NCBI GenBank assembly: GCA_017940895.1
Contig: JAGAXM010000002.1
Span: 1 to 64,000 of the forward strand
Length of the DNA: 64,000 nt
Direction: 5' to 3'
From: Clostridiales bacterium
Lineage (GTDB): Bacteria > Bacillota > Clostridia > Saccharofermentanales > Saccharofermentanaceae
Part shown: positions 35,908 through 43,777 of the stretch, one piece after another
Position numbering within the stretch: position 1 is the first letter of the stretch
Layout of the letters: every line of letters starts with the position of its first letter
Position numbers and translations under genes: made by a program
The notes under the pieces: model-generated
What the model was told of the DNA's origin: nothing
Databases searched by the model: none
What the model saw: only the letters and a program-made list of their open reading frames with translations

Positions 35908-36548
35908 TATTTATCACCCTCTTTCAGATGAATGTTCCACCCGGTATCGATCTTTCTGCTGACTCTCTCCATAGTTTCCGGATCAAGGTCAGGCCAGTCA
36001 TTTACTTTTGTTGCCTTATCGGTAACCAAATGAGCCTTCTCGGCACACAACGCCAGCGGAAAATCCGCCAGTGAATCGGAATAGAAATTATCGATAACCG
36101 GGAACCCGTGATCGACCATATATCTTGCCTTTTCTTTGGCGTACATAAGATTATCTACAAAGACTCCCAGCTCCCGGTCATATTCCGTAGCCATATAATT
36201 CACGCCCAGTCTTTTGGCTATAGGACCGATAATACATGCCGGGGACGCACTTATTATCAGGTCATCGGGTTTCTTCTGGGCCAGATACCAGGAAGAGATC
36301 TTCTTCTCATATTTATCCCAGTATTTTTCTATCTGAACATCAAAATCATCAACCATTGTCAGGTAGCTGAACATCTTACGCTGCAGAAGGTGATTCGGTA
36401 TCTTTCCTCTTTTGTAGAGAATCAATTGCCTGATCATCATGGGAAGATATGTAAAACAAAGCTTGGGATGGCGTTTCATGCACCATAAAGCAAAGCCTAT
36501 TGAACAATCAGAATAAAATATTGTTCCGTCAAAATCATATACATTCAT
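35907..36548 (-). CDS. HAD-IB family phosphatase
   Basis: 213 residues. HAD motif I is VYDFDGTIFYSDC at the N-terminus, motif II is LIISASPACIIGP, and motif IV lies in VIDNFYSDSLADFPL. This is the phosphoserine-phosphatase-like subclass IB (cf. SerB, PGP phosphatases of lipid synthesis). It overlaps the GHKL-MATE gene before it by four bases and the FGGY kinase after it by one base, so these three are tightly coupled. A phosphorylated lipid or polyol is a reasonable guess for substrate. Confidence 0.9.
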   Translation of the reverse strand: MNVYDFDGTIFYSDCSIGFALWCMKRHPKLCFTYLPMMIRQLILYKRGKIPNHLLQRKMFSYLTMVDDFDVQIEKYWDKYEKKISSWYLAQKKPDDLIISASPACIIGPIAKRLGVNYMATEYDRELGVFVDNLMYAKEKARYMVDHGFPVIDNFYSDSLADFPLALCAEKAHLVTDKATKVNDWPDLDPETMERVSRKIDTGWNIHLKEGDK

Positions 36549-38281
36549 TCGACTTCCTCACTGCTTTCTGTCCGAGCAAACCGCATCATATTCCGGTTAT
36601 ATCCCGTAGTCACAAGATATGCCTTTTCCTGATGGGCTTCCATGAGTCCGCCCAGTATGAAGCCGCTCAGCCCTTTGATCTGAGCATCGGGATCCGTAAG
36701 GTCAAACAGTTCTCCGGAGTCGCGTTCTATGATAAGCACTGAATTTTCTTCATAGAATAGCGAGAACTCTATCAGAACAGGCTTCTTAGCCTTATTATTT
36801 CTCTCGAGAATTGTTAACCCGATCTCCTCAACAAATAAAGACGCACGTGTAGCCTCATGCTTTGAAAAATTGTGAGAAAGTATACTTTCACCGATCCTTG
36901 TCGAGAGTTCTGATGCGGTTTTATCTGTGAGAATATCATCCATAACCACTATCTCGGAGTCTATATCCTTCAGAAGGAAAGGAAAGTTATCTTTTCCGAA
37001 CCTGAGATAGACAAAAAGCATGGCAAGCGCAAGCGTTACAGCGGGAGCTATGACAAACCCTGCCCACATCCCGTTTATGCCGAGAAGCGTTGAGCCGATA
37101 ATCGGCAGGAGCATATACAGCAGACCATTCTGGAAACAAGAGATACAAACAGACATCCCGATACGGTCAATCAACATATAATAGGATGTTGTAAGCGAGA
37201 CCGCACTGACGAACATAAATCCGAGTGATACGATCCTTATTGCCGACATTGACGGAGAAAGTGCCGCACCTTCAGTTATCCCAAACAGACCACAGAACTG
37301 TCTGGCAAAAATGCAGATTAATATAGTTGCTATAACACCTTCGATCAGAGCAGCTTTTATGGCAGATTTCATGACTCTCTTAATGAGTTTATGATTCTTC
37401 TCCCCATAATATGTGCCTATAAGAGGCTGCATTGCCATGCCGACGCCGTCCAGAACGACACCAAACTCAATAAGACTTACAACAACGGCAAGTGTTATCA
37501 GACCCGTATCGCCGTAATTCTTGGAGACAAAACCGATCATTACATAATCCATAAGTGCCCAGCAAAGATATACGGATGAATCCACGATGCTGTAGCGAGA
37601 TGTCAAAAGGAAATCCTTAACAGAGAAATGCCATGTAAAATGAAGTGTATTGCACTTACGGAAATAATGCCAGCAACATGTAATGATCCCCAGCCCGTTT
37701 CCGATGACCGATCCTAATATGATTCCCATCATGCCCATGTATTTTGTAAGGAAGATTGAGAAAAAGATGTTTCCGCCTATCTGGAACACATAGCATATAT
37801 TATTGCAGAGTTCATCGCCATCACTGTACACCATCTGTTCAAGATAAAAGATCAGGATGGTGAGAAAAGCGTTTATTGGACAAAGACGATAATATAAAAG
37901 TGCGTTGTTAAGGATATCTCCCTTGATATCGTTGATTCCGAAGTAAGCATCACGTATGAAGAATATCGTAAGGGCGGAGATTAGACCTATTGAAATGCTT
38001 ATGATCAAGCCTTGTCCGTAGATCTCATCGGCCCGCTTCTTCCTCATTGCACCGATCTCTCTGGTGAAAACAATTCCGACACCTGTTGAGACCAGGTCTC
38101 CGAAAAACGTCACGATACCTGTAACCGGAGTTATCGCATTGATCGCAGCGACGCCTGATTCACCGATAAAATAGCCGGCAATGATACTGTCGCAAAGAAG
38201 CATGATATACATGACAGCCTTTGTGAATGTGCCTGACAAAAACATTGAACTGAATTTTCTCTCACAAAACCCACTTCTCAT
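36545..38281 (-). CDS. MATE transporter fused to RsbW-like GHKL domain, first gene of the cluster
   Basis: 578 residues, same design as the protein at 29214 and clearly its paralogue: MLLCDSIIAGYFIGESGVAA, AINAITPVTGIVTFFGDL in the MATE part (~1-440). The C-terminal ~130 residues are a GHKL-like domain (RASLFVEEIGLTILERN, LIIERDSGELFDLTDPD, VTTGYNRNMMRFART). Again Thr replaces the N-box Asn while the D-box RDSG is kept. It is preceded by a good promoter (38339-38367). Its position as first gene suggests a central role. Confidence 0.88.
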   Translation of the reverse strand: MRSGFCERKFSSMFLSGTFTKAVMYIMLLCDSIIAGYFIGESGVAAINAITPVTGIVTFFGDLVSTGVGIVFTREIGAMRKKRADEIYGQGLIISISIGLISALTIFFIRDAYFGINDIKGDILNNALLYYRLCPINAFLTILIFYLEQMVYSDGDELCNNICYVFQIGGNIFFSIFLTKYMGMMGIILGSVIGNGLGIITCCWHYFRKCNTLHFTWHFSVKDFLLTSRYSIVDSSVYLCWALMDYVMIGFVSKNYGDTGLITLAVVVSLIEFGVVLDGVGMAMQPLIGTYYGEKNHKLIKRVMKSAIKAALIEGVIATILICIFARQFCGLFGITEGAALSPSMSAIRIVSLGFMFVSAVSLTTSYYMLIDRIGMSVCISCFQNGLLYMLLPIIGSTLLGINGMWAGFVIAPAVTLALAMLFVYLRFGKDNFPFLLKDIDSEIVVMDDILTDKTASELSTRIGESILSHNFSKHEATRASLFVEEIGLTILERNNKAKKPVLIEFSLFYEENSVLIIERDSGELFDLTDPDAQIKGLSGFILGGLMEAHQEKAYLVTTGYNRNMMRFARTESSEEVE

Positions 38282-38311
38282 AATGCTTTATTATTGGTTA
38301 AGCCGCCTTCC

Positions 38312-38335
38312 CATACTGATTTTCCAAACAGTATG
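38312..38335. promoter_or_regulatory. Inverted repeat at the cluster promoter
   Basis: CATACTG and CAGTATG flank a 10-bp centre directly downstream of the -10 box of the minus-strand promoter at 38339-38367. Position and symmetry fit a repressor site. Confidence 0.35.
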
Positions 38336-38338
38336 CTT

Positions 38339-38367
38339 ATATAAGGGAATATATCACAGCAGTGCAA
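38339..38367 (-). promoter_or_regulatory. Promoter of the MATE-GHKL cluster
   Basis: On the minus strand TTGCAC (38367-38362) and TTATAT (38344-38339) are separated by 17 bp, 58 bp upstream of the first gene. The following genes have small gaps or overlaps. The main exception is 138 bp before the SpoIIE phosphatase gene's downstream side at 34177-34314. Confidence 0.55.
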
Positions 38368-38458
38368 TAAAATGACGGTTTTCACAGATTCATAACAGAT
38401 CGTTTAGTTTTGTTAACAGGGATAATAGTTCATCTTACTGATGATTCTATATGCCAAA

Positions 38459-38758
38459 TCACTTTTCAAGACTCTCGTCTTTAAGAGTCATTCTATCATT
38501 TTTTCGTTGATCTAAAGAAATATCGTTTTCGATGATATTTTCAATTGCCACCCCAAAAACGAGGTCTGCCATTCCTAGTTTGTGAAGAGTATCAACAACC
38601 AGTTTCACGAACGTCGGCAACGCACCCTCAAGAAAACGTGATATTTGAGCCGATTTTAGGGGCAAATATAAGAAAAATACACATGAGGTGTTAAACAGAT
38701 TTACTCCGAGCGAGATTTCTTCGTAAAGGGTGGTCGAATTTTTGGGGGCTTTGTCCAT
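38459..38758 (-). CDS. Hypothetical 99-residue protein, doubtful
   Basis: An open frame beginning MDKAPKNSTTLYEE with a helical C-terminal half (FVKLVVDTLHKLGMADLVF). There is no clear ribosome site and no family recognised. It partly overlaps the start of the repeat-rich non-coding region, so it may be an old gene fragment. Confidence 0.3.
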   Translation of the reverse strand: MDKAPKNSTTLYEEISLGVNLFNTSCVFFLYLPLKSAQISRFLEGALPTFVKLVVDTLHKLGMADLVFGVAIENIIENDISLDQRKNDRMTLKDESLEK

Positions 38759-38792
38759 ATGAGTGAAGGGGTTTTAACCGAATGCCTTCATC

Positions 38793-38970
38793 GGACATTG
38801 ACAACTTCATATCAAACTGTCAGGAACACGATAATGATACTTCTTCGTGGTCTTGGGCCGAGCGTAGAAGCGAGGATCTCCTCGTGAGCCGTCACACCCC
38901 GAGAGCGAAGCGGAGTAGCGATCCGGGGTGAGAGTCCCATGTTCTCGGATTCGTACCCGAGAGACTGATA
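38793..38970 (+). ncRNA. Structured repeat RNA, copy A
   Basis: Part of a 1.17-kb gene-free stretch (38759-39931). It begins GGACATTGACAACTTCATA, has TAATGATACTTCT and CGTGAGCCGTCACACC (38883), and AGTCCCATGT (38933), all repeated in copy B. Helices: CGAGGA/TCCTCG (38871-38884), CACCCCG/CGGGGTG (38895-38930), TCTCGG/CCGAGA (38943-38962). In copy B the corresponding positions differ but still pair in at least the first helix. A terminator-like hairpin follows at 39023. A structured transcript or origin-associated RNA is likely; I cannot name a family. Confidence 0.5.
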
Positions 38971-39022
38971 GTTTTCTTAAGTCTCATTATTCGCATCAGG
39001 TAAAAACACATGTATCGAGATC

Positions 39023-39059
39023 AAGGTGTTATCAAATGGTAACACCTTAAGACTTTTTT
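39023..39059 (+). terminator. Terminator-like hairpin after copy A
   Basis: AAGGTGTTA, 8-base loop, TAACACCTT, then a run of six T at 39054. It is followed by a segment (TTTTTTG-x-CTTAGGGGG-x-TAAAAAAC) that recurs after the hairpin at 39226. Confidence 0.6.
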
Positions 39060-39225
39060 CAGATTTTTTGCTCTTAGGGGGTTAAAAAACAGGGGATCAA
39101 TGTCGGTATAGGTGAAGGGTTTTTCCCAGAAACCTGTATTTACACAGAAAATGAGACTTCTAAATCTCAAATATCTTAGAGGAAATCGCCCCTTTTGAGG
39201 CTCTTTTCGAGATTTTTGAGAGAAG

Positions 39226-39260
39226 ACTGTTAACGATTGTTAACAGTTTCGAACTTTTTT
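39226..39260 (+). terminator. Second terminator-like hairpin of the repeat region
   Basis: ACTGTTAAC, GATT loop, GTTAACAGT, then TTTTTT at 39255. Together with the following CCTTAGGGGGG-TAAAAAAAC-GGGGGTCAA block it is the second copy of a module whose first copy starts at 39023, about 203 bp earlier. Confidence 0.55.
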
Positions 39261-39340
39261 CGAGTTTTTGCCCTTAGGGGGGTAAAAAAACGGGGGTCAA
39301 TTTTCCGTTGTAGTGAAGGGTATTTCTGGACTTCCTTCAC

Positions 39341-39657
39341 GGACATTGACAACTTCATACAAACCATCAGGTACGTTACCTGTATCGGGGTTAAAATCCC
39401 AAGCCAAGTGACTTCGAACCCGCAATGACCTTCTACAAGAAGCGAGCGATAAGGAGGATGAGTCAGAACCGAGACAGCCACTCGGGGGAGGCGAAGACAG
39501 ATACAGGGAATAATGATACTTCTGCGTTGTCACAGGCTGAGCGTTGAAGCGGGTTTGTCCCCGTGAGCCGTCACACCCTCGAGCGCAGCGGGAGGGATCC
39601 CGGGGTAATAGTCCCATGTACTCGGTTAGCTGCTGAGAGTCTGATGGTTTCCCTAAG
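39341..39657 (+). ncRNA. Structured repeat RNA, copy B
   Basis: Second, longer copy of the unit at 38793. The 19-base start GGACATTGACAACTTCATA is identical. About 130 bases absent from copy A follow. Then TAATGATACTTCT, CGTGAGCCGTCACACC (39562-39577) and AGTCCCATGT (39610-39619) are conserved. The hairpin before CGTGAGCC is CGGG/CCCG here versus CGAGGA/TCCTCG in copy A, a compensatory change. It lies directly before the candidate oriT and the replication-type gene. Confidence 0.5.
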
Positions 39658-39757
39658 TCGGATACTCCTCAATAAGAGGGAAAGGATTCCGGCTTGCTCC
39701 GCCGGGGGGCGCAGGTGAAATACGGCGGAGATTAATTCCGTGACTTATCGGTTGATA

Positions 39758-39787
39758 CTATCCACTGATAGGGAAAGTGCGCCTTTA
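39758..39787 (+). other. Candidate origin of transfer (oriT)
   Basis: An inverted repeat CTATC-CACT-GATAG (39758-39771) is followed at once by GGAAAGTGCGCCTTTA. The AAGTGCGCC core after a short inverted repeat is how nick sites of R1162/RSF1010- and pIP501-type origins look. It lies about 160 bp before the replication/mobilization genes. No cleavage site can be assigned from sequence alone. Confidence 0.55.
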
Positions 39788-39829
39788 AGTCCAATTCTTA
39801 CACGAAGGGAAACATGTCTTAACAAGCAA

Positions 39830-39853
39830 CGTATCTGTATATCGATACAGATA
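39830..39853. promoter_or_regulatory. 10-bp-arm palindrome upstream of the replication-type gene
   Basis: GTATCTGTAT, ATCG, ATACAGATAC. It is a perfect inverted repeat about 80 bp before the HTH replication-type gene, suitable as operator or origin element. A second short hairpin (TCAGGGG/CCCCTGA, 39863-39881) follows. Confidence 0.5.
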
Positions 39854-39931
39854 CAAAACGCTTCAGGGGACGGCCCCCTGACACCCCGAGGACGGATGCA
39901 TCCGAAGGGAATAATCGAAAGGAGGTAATGC

Positions 39932-40240
39932 ATGAAGATCTATCGCGCAAGTAAAGATAAGAACTATACCAAGATAGACAATCGGTATCTACGGGATCCG
40001 CGACTGTCGGAGAAAACGATAGGAGTATTTACTATCATCCTGTCGTTGCCGGACACATGGGATTTCACGGTAGAAGGCTTCCTTACACTTTGTAAGGATC
40101 GTAAGACAGCAGTGAGATCGGCTCTTAAGGAACTCGAGCAGTACGGCTATCTTACACGTGAGCAGAAACGTGATGCGGATGGGCGGATGGGACGCGTGGA
40201 ATACACGTTTTATGAAGTCTCCATAAAGCCACCATCGTGA
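39932..40240 (+). CDS. Helix-turn-helix replication-type protein of the element
   Basis: 102 residues, winged-helix protein resembling the N-terminal domain of RepA/phage replication organizers. YLRDPRLSEKTIGVFTIILS and WDFTVEGFLTLCKDRKTAVR form the HTH, then LEQYGYLTREQKRDADGRM the wing. The ribosome site GAAAGGAGG is very strong. It is the first gene of the backbone and may initiate element replication or regulate mobilization. It is shorter than full replication initiators. Confidence 0.8.
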   Translation: MKIYRASKDKNYTKIDNRYLRDPRLSEKTIGVFTIILSLPDTWDFTVEGFLTLCKDRKTAVRSALKELEQYGYLTREQKRDADGRMGRVEYTFYEVSIKPPS

Positions 40241-40376
40241 TATCAGGTTACGGTAACCCGCATGCCGATAATCAGACACAAGTAATACCGTATGTTACCA
40301 AGAACGGATAGATTAAATTACTAGCTAAAAAGAGAAACGTAACTACCGTAGAAACGTATAGAGGAAGGAGGTCGTT

Positions 40377-40712
40377 ATGAACAAGGAACAAACAAAAAAG
40401 AAAGCAGTGTTTACAAAACAGGTATTAGTAAGATTCAGTGAAGATGAATATGAAGTGCTTAAGAGAAAAGCAAATAAAGCCGGATTATCACATTCGGAAT
40501 TTATAAGAAGGCTTGTAAGAGGAAAGAAGATAACATCAGCACCATCACAGGACTTTGATCTGATCATCTGGGATATCAAGGGTATCGGTAATAAGCTTAC
40601 TACCTTAGATAAGATTATTATCGAGAAGGATGATTATACACAAGAACTGATAAGTGACATTGTAAGTCTTATTCACGATGTAAATGTCAGGCTTAACAAT
40701 ATCTTCTTTTAG
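40377..40712 (+). CDS. MobC-like relaxosome accessory protein
   Basis: 111 residues. The N-terminal ribbon-helix-helix segment (KQVLVRFSEDEYEVLKRKAN, then SHSEFIRRLVRG) fits MobC/plasmid mobilization proteins that bind oriT and help the relaxase. GGAAGGAGG lies 7 bp upstream. It precedes the relaxase gene by about 90 bp. The 40241-40376 gap contains a GGTTAC-G-GTAACC palindrome at 40246. Confidence 0.85.
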   Translation: MNKEQTKKKAVFTKQVLVRFSEDEYEVLKRKANKAGLSHSEFIRRLVRGKKITSAPSQDFDLIIWDIKGIGNKLTTLDKIIIEKDDYTQELISDIVSLIHDVNVRLNNIFF

Positions 40713-40803
40713 CCAGGTAAGGCTTTTTCTTTTCAGCAGGTGTTCGGAGCGATCCGAACTTTTTTATTGCCACGAAACTATAAACAGGAAAGGGGTGATA
40801 AAG

Positions 40804-42198
40804 TTGGCAGTAACTTCAATTTGGGCAGTAAACAACCGCATCGATAAAGTAATCGATTATGTTAACAATCCCGAGAAGACAGTAGAGCGACCTGAGTTGT
40901 CGAAGGAAGCGCTTGCCGTACGTCGTGCCTTAGGTGATGTTATCGACTATGCCGAGAACGGTGATAAGACCGAGAAGATGATGTATGTTACCGGTATCAA
41001 TTGCGATAAGGATCATGCAGTTGAAGATTTCCTTATAACGAAGCGACGGTGGCATAAGGAAGGCGGTCGGCTCGCTTATCACGGCTATCAGTCGTTCAAG
41101 GAAGGCGACGAAGAGATCACCGCAGAGGAAGCGCACAGAATAGGTGTACTGCTTGCTAAGGAACTCTGGGGTGATCGTTTTGAGGTAGTAGTTGCCACTC
41201 ACCTCAACACAGGGCATTACCATAACCACTTTGTGATCAATTCAGTTTCCTTCTTCGATGGGTTGAAGTATGTGCGCACCAATGCGGATTACAAGCGTAT
41301 GCAGAAGATGAGCGACAAACTATGCCGTATGCATGGCCTGCATGTTGTAGATGCTCCGTCAGTCGCACGAGGTAAGACCTATGATGAGTGGATGGCAGAA
41401 AGAGCGGGTAAGCCCACCATAAGGAGCATGATCCGTGAAGACATTGATTATGCGATAAGAATGTCTTACAGCGAGAAAAGCTTCGTGAAGACCATGAAGG
41501 AAATGGGCTACAAGTTCAAGTTCTATAAAGAAGACGGAGTGACGGAGCTTAAGCATTTCGGTCTGCAACCGCCAGGCGCTAAGAGTTATTTCAGGTTCGA
41601 TGGTCTTGGTAAGGGTTATGATTTCGACACCATAAGACGGCGTGTTATAGAGAATATGACCGCTCCGGGAACACCGCTTCTAGAAGAGAAGAAGTCTTAT
41701 AAGCAGTGGTCTCCCCCTGAACGCGATATCCCCGGCTTACCGTCTACTTACAGAAGATACTGTATCAGGCTGTATACCTATATCAGTAAGCCGAGAAAGC
41801 GTGAGTATATCCCGATGGCACTTAGAGAAGACATTTCTAAATTGGATGATTATATCGAGCAGATGGATTTTCTTTACGGCAGTAGGATAACGAACACGGA
41901 AGAACTTACAGCAATGAAGAATCAGTTGCAGCTGAAGCTTAACATGCTAATCGCTCAAAGGAAGAGACTCTACTCCCATAAGAAGAAAGTGGTTAAGGAT
42001 AACAAGGGATACGAGATCAACCGCGATAAGCAGGAAATCCGAGAGACCTCGCGGAAGATACGTGAGATAAGAAAGAAACTCAAATTGTGCGATGAAATCT
42101 TCATCACTTCAGACAGAGTTTTGAAGAATGTCGACGCACCGACAGTAAAGCCGGAAGACCCCAAGATTAACAAGAAAGGAAAGGTAAGGATCAGATGA
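40804..42198 (+). CDS. Relaxase/mobilization nuclease
   Basis: 464 residues from TTG at 40804, which has AGGGGTGA 4-8 bp upstream; the longer open frame reaching back to 40684 has no ribosome site. The relaxase domain (PF03432-like) shows VTSIWAVNNRIDKVIDYVNN and the metal-binding motif THLNTGHYHNHFVINSVSF. The C-terminal part is basic and helical. It nicks oriT and pilots the single strand during transfer; with no conjugation genes present it depends on a helper. Confidence 0.92.
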   Translation: MAVTSIWAVNNRIDKVIDYVNNPEKTVERPELSKEALAVRRALGDVIDYAENGDKTEKMMYVTGINCDKDHAVEDFLITKRRWHKEGGRLAYHGYQSFKEGDEEITAEEAHRIGVLLAKELWGDRFEVVVATHLNTGHYHNHFVINSVSFFDGLKYVRTNADYKRMQKMSDKLCRMHGLHVVDAPSVARGKTYDEWMAERAGKPTIRSMIREDIDYAIRMSYSEKSFVKTMKEMGYKFKFYKEDGVTELKHFGLQPPGAKSYFRFDGLGKGYDFDTIRRRVIENMTAPGTPLLEEKKSYKQWSPPERDIPGLPSTYRRYCIRLYTYISKPRKREYIPMALREDISKLDDYIEQMDFLYGSRITNTEELTAMKNQLQLKLNMLIAQRKRLYSHKKKVVKDNKGYEINRDKQEIRETSRKIREIRKKLKLCDEIFITSDRVLKNVDAPTVKPEDPKINKKGKVRIR

Positions 42199-42242
42199 AA
42201 GATAAAAAAGAAACGGAAAACTTAAGGAAGGAGGATAAGTCT

Positions 42243-42440
42243 ATGAGGAATAGCGTACCGCTGGAACATAAGGCATTTCTCACATTGGAAGAAGCCGCCG
42301 ATTACTACAACATTGGTATCAATAAGCTTCGCGAGATCACCAACGATGAGTGTTGTAAGTATGTGTTATGGATTGGAAGCAAGAGACTTATAAAGCGTAA
42401 GCCGTTAGAAGAATTCTTGTATAGTCAGTATTCTATCTGA
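42243..42440 (+). CDS. xis: Excisionase (Tn916 Xis-like)
   Basis: 65 residues from the ATG at 42243, chosen because AAGGAGGATAAGTCT precedes it. An in-frame ATG at 42195 lies inside the relaxase end. LTLEEAADYYNIGINKLREI is the winged-helix of Tn916-type excisionases, ending LIKRKPLEEFLYSQ. It directs the integrase to excise the element. Confidence 0.9.
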   Translation: MRNSVPLEHKAFLTLEEAADYYNIGINKLREITNDECCKYVLWIGSKRLIKRKPLEEFLYSQYSI

Positions 42441-42458
42441 GAACAAAGACTGTCAGTA

Positions 42459-42497
42459 AGAGGCACCCGGGTTTATAATGAACTCGGGTGTCTCTTT
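42459..42497 (+). terminator. Terminator between xis and int
   Basis: GAGGCACCCGGGTT, 7-base loop, AACTCGGGTGTCTC with one mismatch, then TTTT. It ends 28 bp before the integrase start. Confidence 0.75.
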
Positions 42498-42524
42498 TAT
42501 GAAACCGTAGGAGGTTTATAAGAG

Positions 42525-43751
42525 ATGCAAAACAAAAGATATACCCAGAATAAGACCAAACTGAGGAAAGGAGAATATCAAAGACCCAACAATACTTTTG
42601 AATACAGGTGGACGGATAATCGCGGCAAGAGACAGTATGTATATGCCAAATCCCTTCCCGAATTACGTAAGAAGGAAGACGAGATCAACAGATTAGTCTT
42701 GGAAGGGATCGACTATGGAAAACTCGACAGGACAGTTAATGATTACTTCGAGTTGTGGAAGAATCTCAAGACCGGTATCAGAGAAACGACGTTCGCATCA
42801 TATTTAAGATTCTACGAGCGTTATATACAGAATGACATCGGTAAGATGAAACTGAAAAACATATACTACAGTGATGTTGTATTGTTCTTCAAGAAACTTG
42901 CGATAGAGAAGGGCTTGAGTTACAGCACAATAGAAAAGATAGAAGTCACTCTCTCGATGATTCTTGAAATAGCCGTTAAAGACGATGTGTTGAGAAACAA
43001 TCCCTGTAAAGGCGCATTACGCGAATTGAAAAGGGAATGCGGCATGAAGGTCAAAGATGTAAGGGCGCTTACTCTTGAAGAACAGAAAGTCTTTGAAGAC
43101 TATCTTGCCAAGCCGGGACGATTCCATGTGTATTGTCCGATCTTTACGGTAATGCTTTGGACGGGGATGAGAGTCAGCGAAGTGCTCGGACTCAGATGGG
43201 AAGACATCGACTTCGATAATAACGAGATAGATGTTAACCATACTCTGGTCTTTTACGATATAGGTAAGGGACAAGGCAGTGCATATAAGATCAATCCACC
43301 CAAGACAAGGAGCAGTGTTCGTACTGTTCCGATGTTACCAAAAGTAAAAGAAGCACTGTTGGCAGAAAAGGAATATCAGGAACTTGCAGGTATCAAGTGT
43401 AATTCAGTAATCGACGGATATACGAACTTCGTTTTTCTTAATAAGAATGGTCACGTGCACCATCACAAGAAACTGAATTATAAACTCTATAGCATCTGCG
43501 ATGAGATCAATAGAGAGCTCCAGTTGAACGGAGGATATGGTATCAAAAAGTTCCCGCGTCTCCATAATCACATGTTGAGGCACACATTTGCTACAAGGAT
43601 GCGAGAAGCCGGAGCAGATATGAAAGCCACATCTGATATGATGGGACACGAAGAAATCATGATAACCCTTAAGACTTATACAGATGCTTCAAGAGAATTC
43701 AAGCAAAGAGAGATCGGTCTGCTTCAAGATTATTTCAACAGAGCTGTGTAA
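42525..43751 (+). CDS. int: Tyrosine recombinase/integrase
   Basis: 408 residues. An arm-binding N-terminal domain (about 15-60), a SAM-like core-binding domain (about 60-165), and a catalytic domain with Arg216 (TGMRVSEVLGLRWED), His349/Arg352 (HNHMLRHTFATRM), MGHEEIMITLKTY and nucleophile Tyr385. It is Tn916/Int-family in layout. It lies next to attR, integrates into the tRNA-Ser 3' end, and is preceded by TAGGAGG. Confidence 0.96.
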   Translation: MQNKRYTQNKTKLRKGEYQRPNNTFEYRWTDNRGKRQYVYAKSLPELRKKEDEINRLVLEGIDYGKLDRTVNDYFELWKNLKTGIRETTFASYLRFYERYIQNDIGKMKLKNIYYSDVVLFFKKLAIEKGLSYSTIEKIEVTLSMILEIAVKDDVLRNNPCKGALRELKRECGMKVKDVRALTLEEQKVFEDYLAKPGRFHVYCPIFTVMLWTGMRVSEVLGLRWEDIDFDNNEIDVNHTLVFYDIGKGQGSAYKINPPKTRSSVRTVPMLPKVKEALLAEKEYQELAGIKCNSVIDGYTNFVFLNKNGHVHHHKKLNYKLYSICDEINRELQLNGGYGIKKFPRLHNHMLRHTFATRMREAGADMKATSDMMGHEEIMITLKTYTDASREFKQREIGLLQDYFNRAV

Positions 43752-43753
43752 GG

Positions 43754-43777
43754 TTACCACAAAACTTACCACAAAAC
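43754..43777 (+). repeat. Arm-type integrase site, right (two TTACCACAAAAC)
   Basis: Two tandem copies of TTACCACAAAAC, 12-bp period, starting three bases after the int stop. They match the pair at 24717 in the left end. Confidence 0.6.

Noticed and set aside
38883..38942. Group II intron domain V in the repeat region
   Set aside because: GTGAGCCGTCAC looks superficially like the GAGCCGTATG opening of domain V, but the GAAA-capped hairpin and ACGTACGGTT partner are absent, and no reverse transcriptase is nearby.
38793..39657. CRISPR array
   Set aside because: Only two large diverged copies exist, with no short regular repeats and spacers and no cas genes.
39745..39933. Minus- and plus-strand frames of about 62 codons over the oriT region
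   Set aside because: No ribosome sites; they arise from the palindromic sequence and contradict the strong start of the HTH gene.
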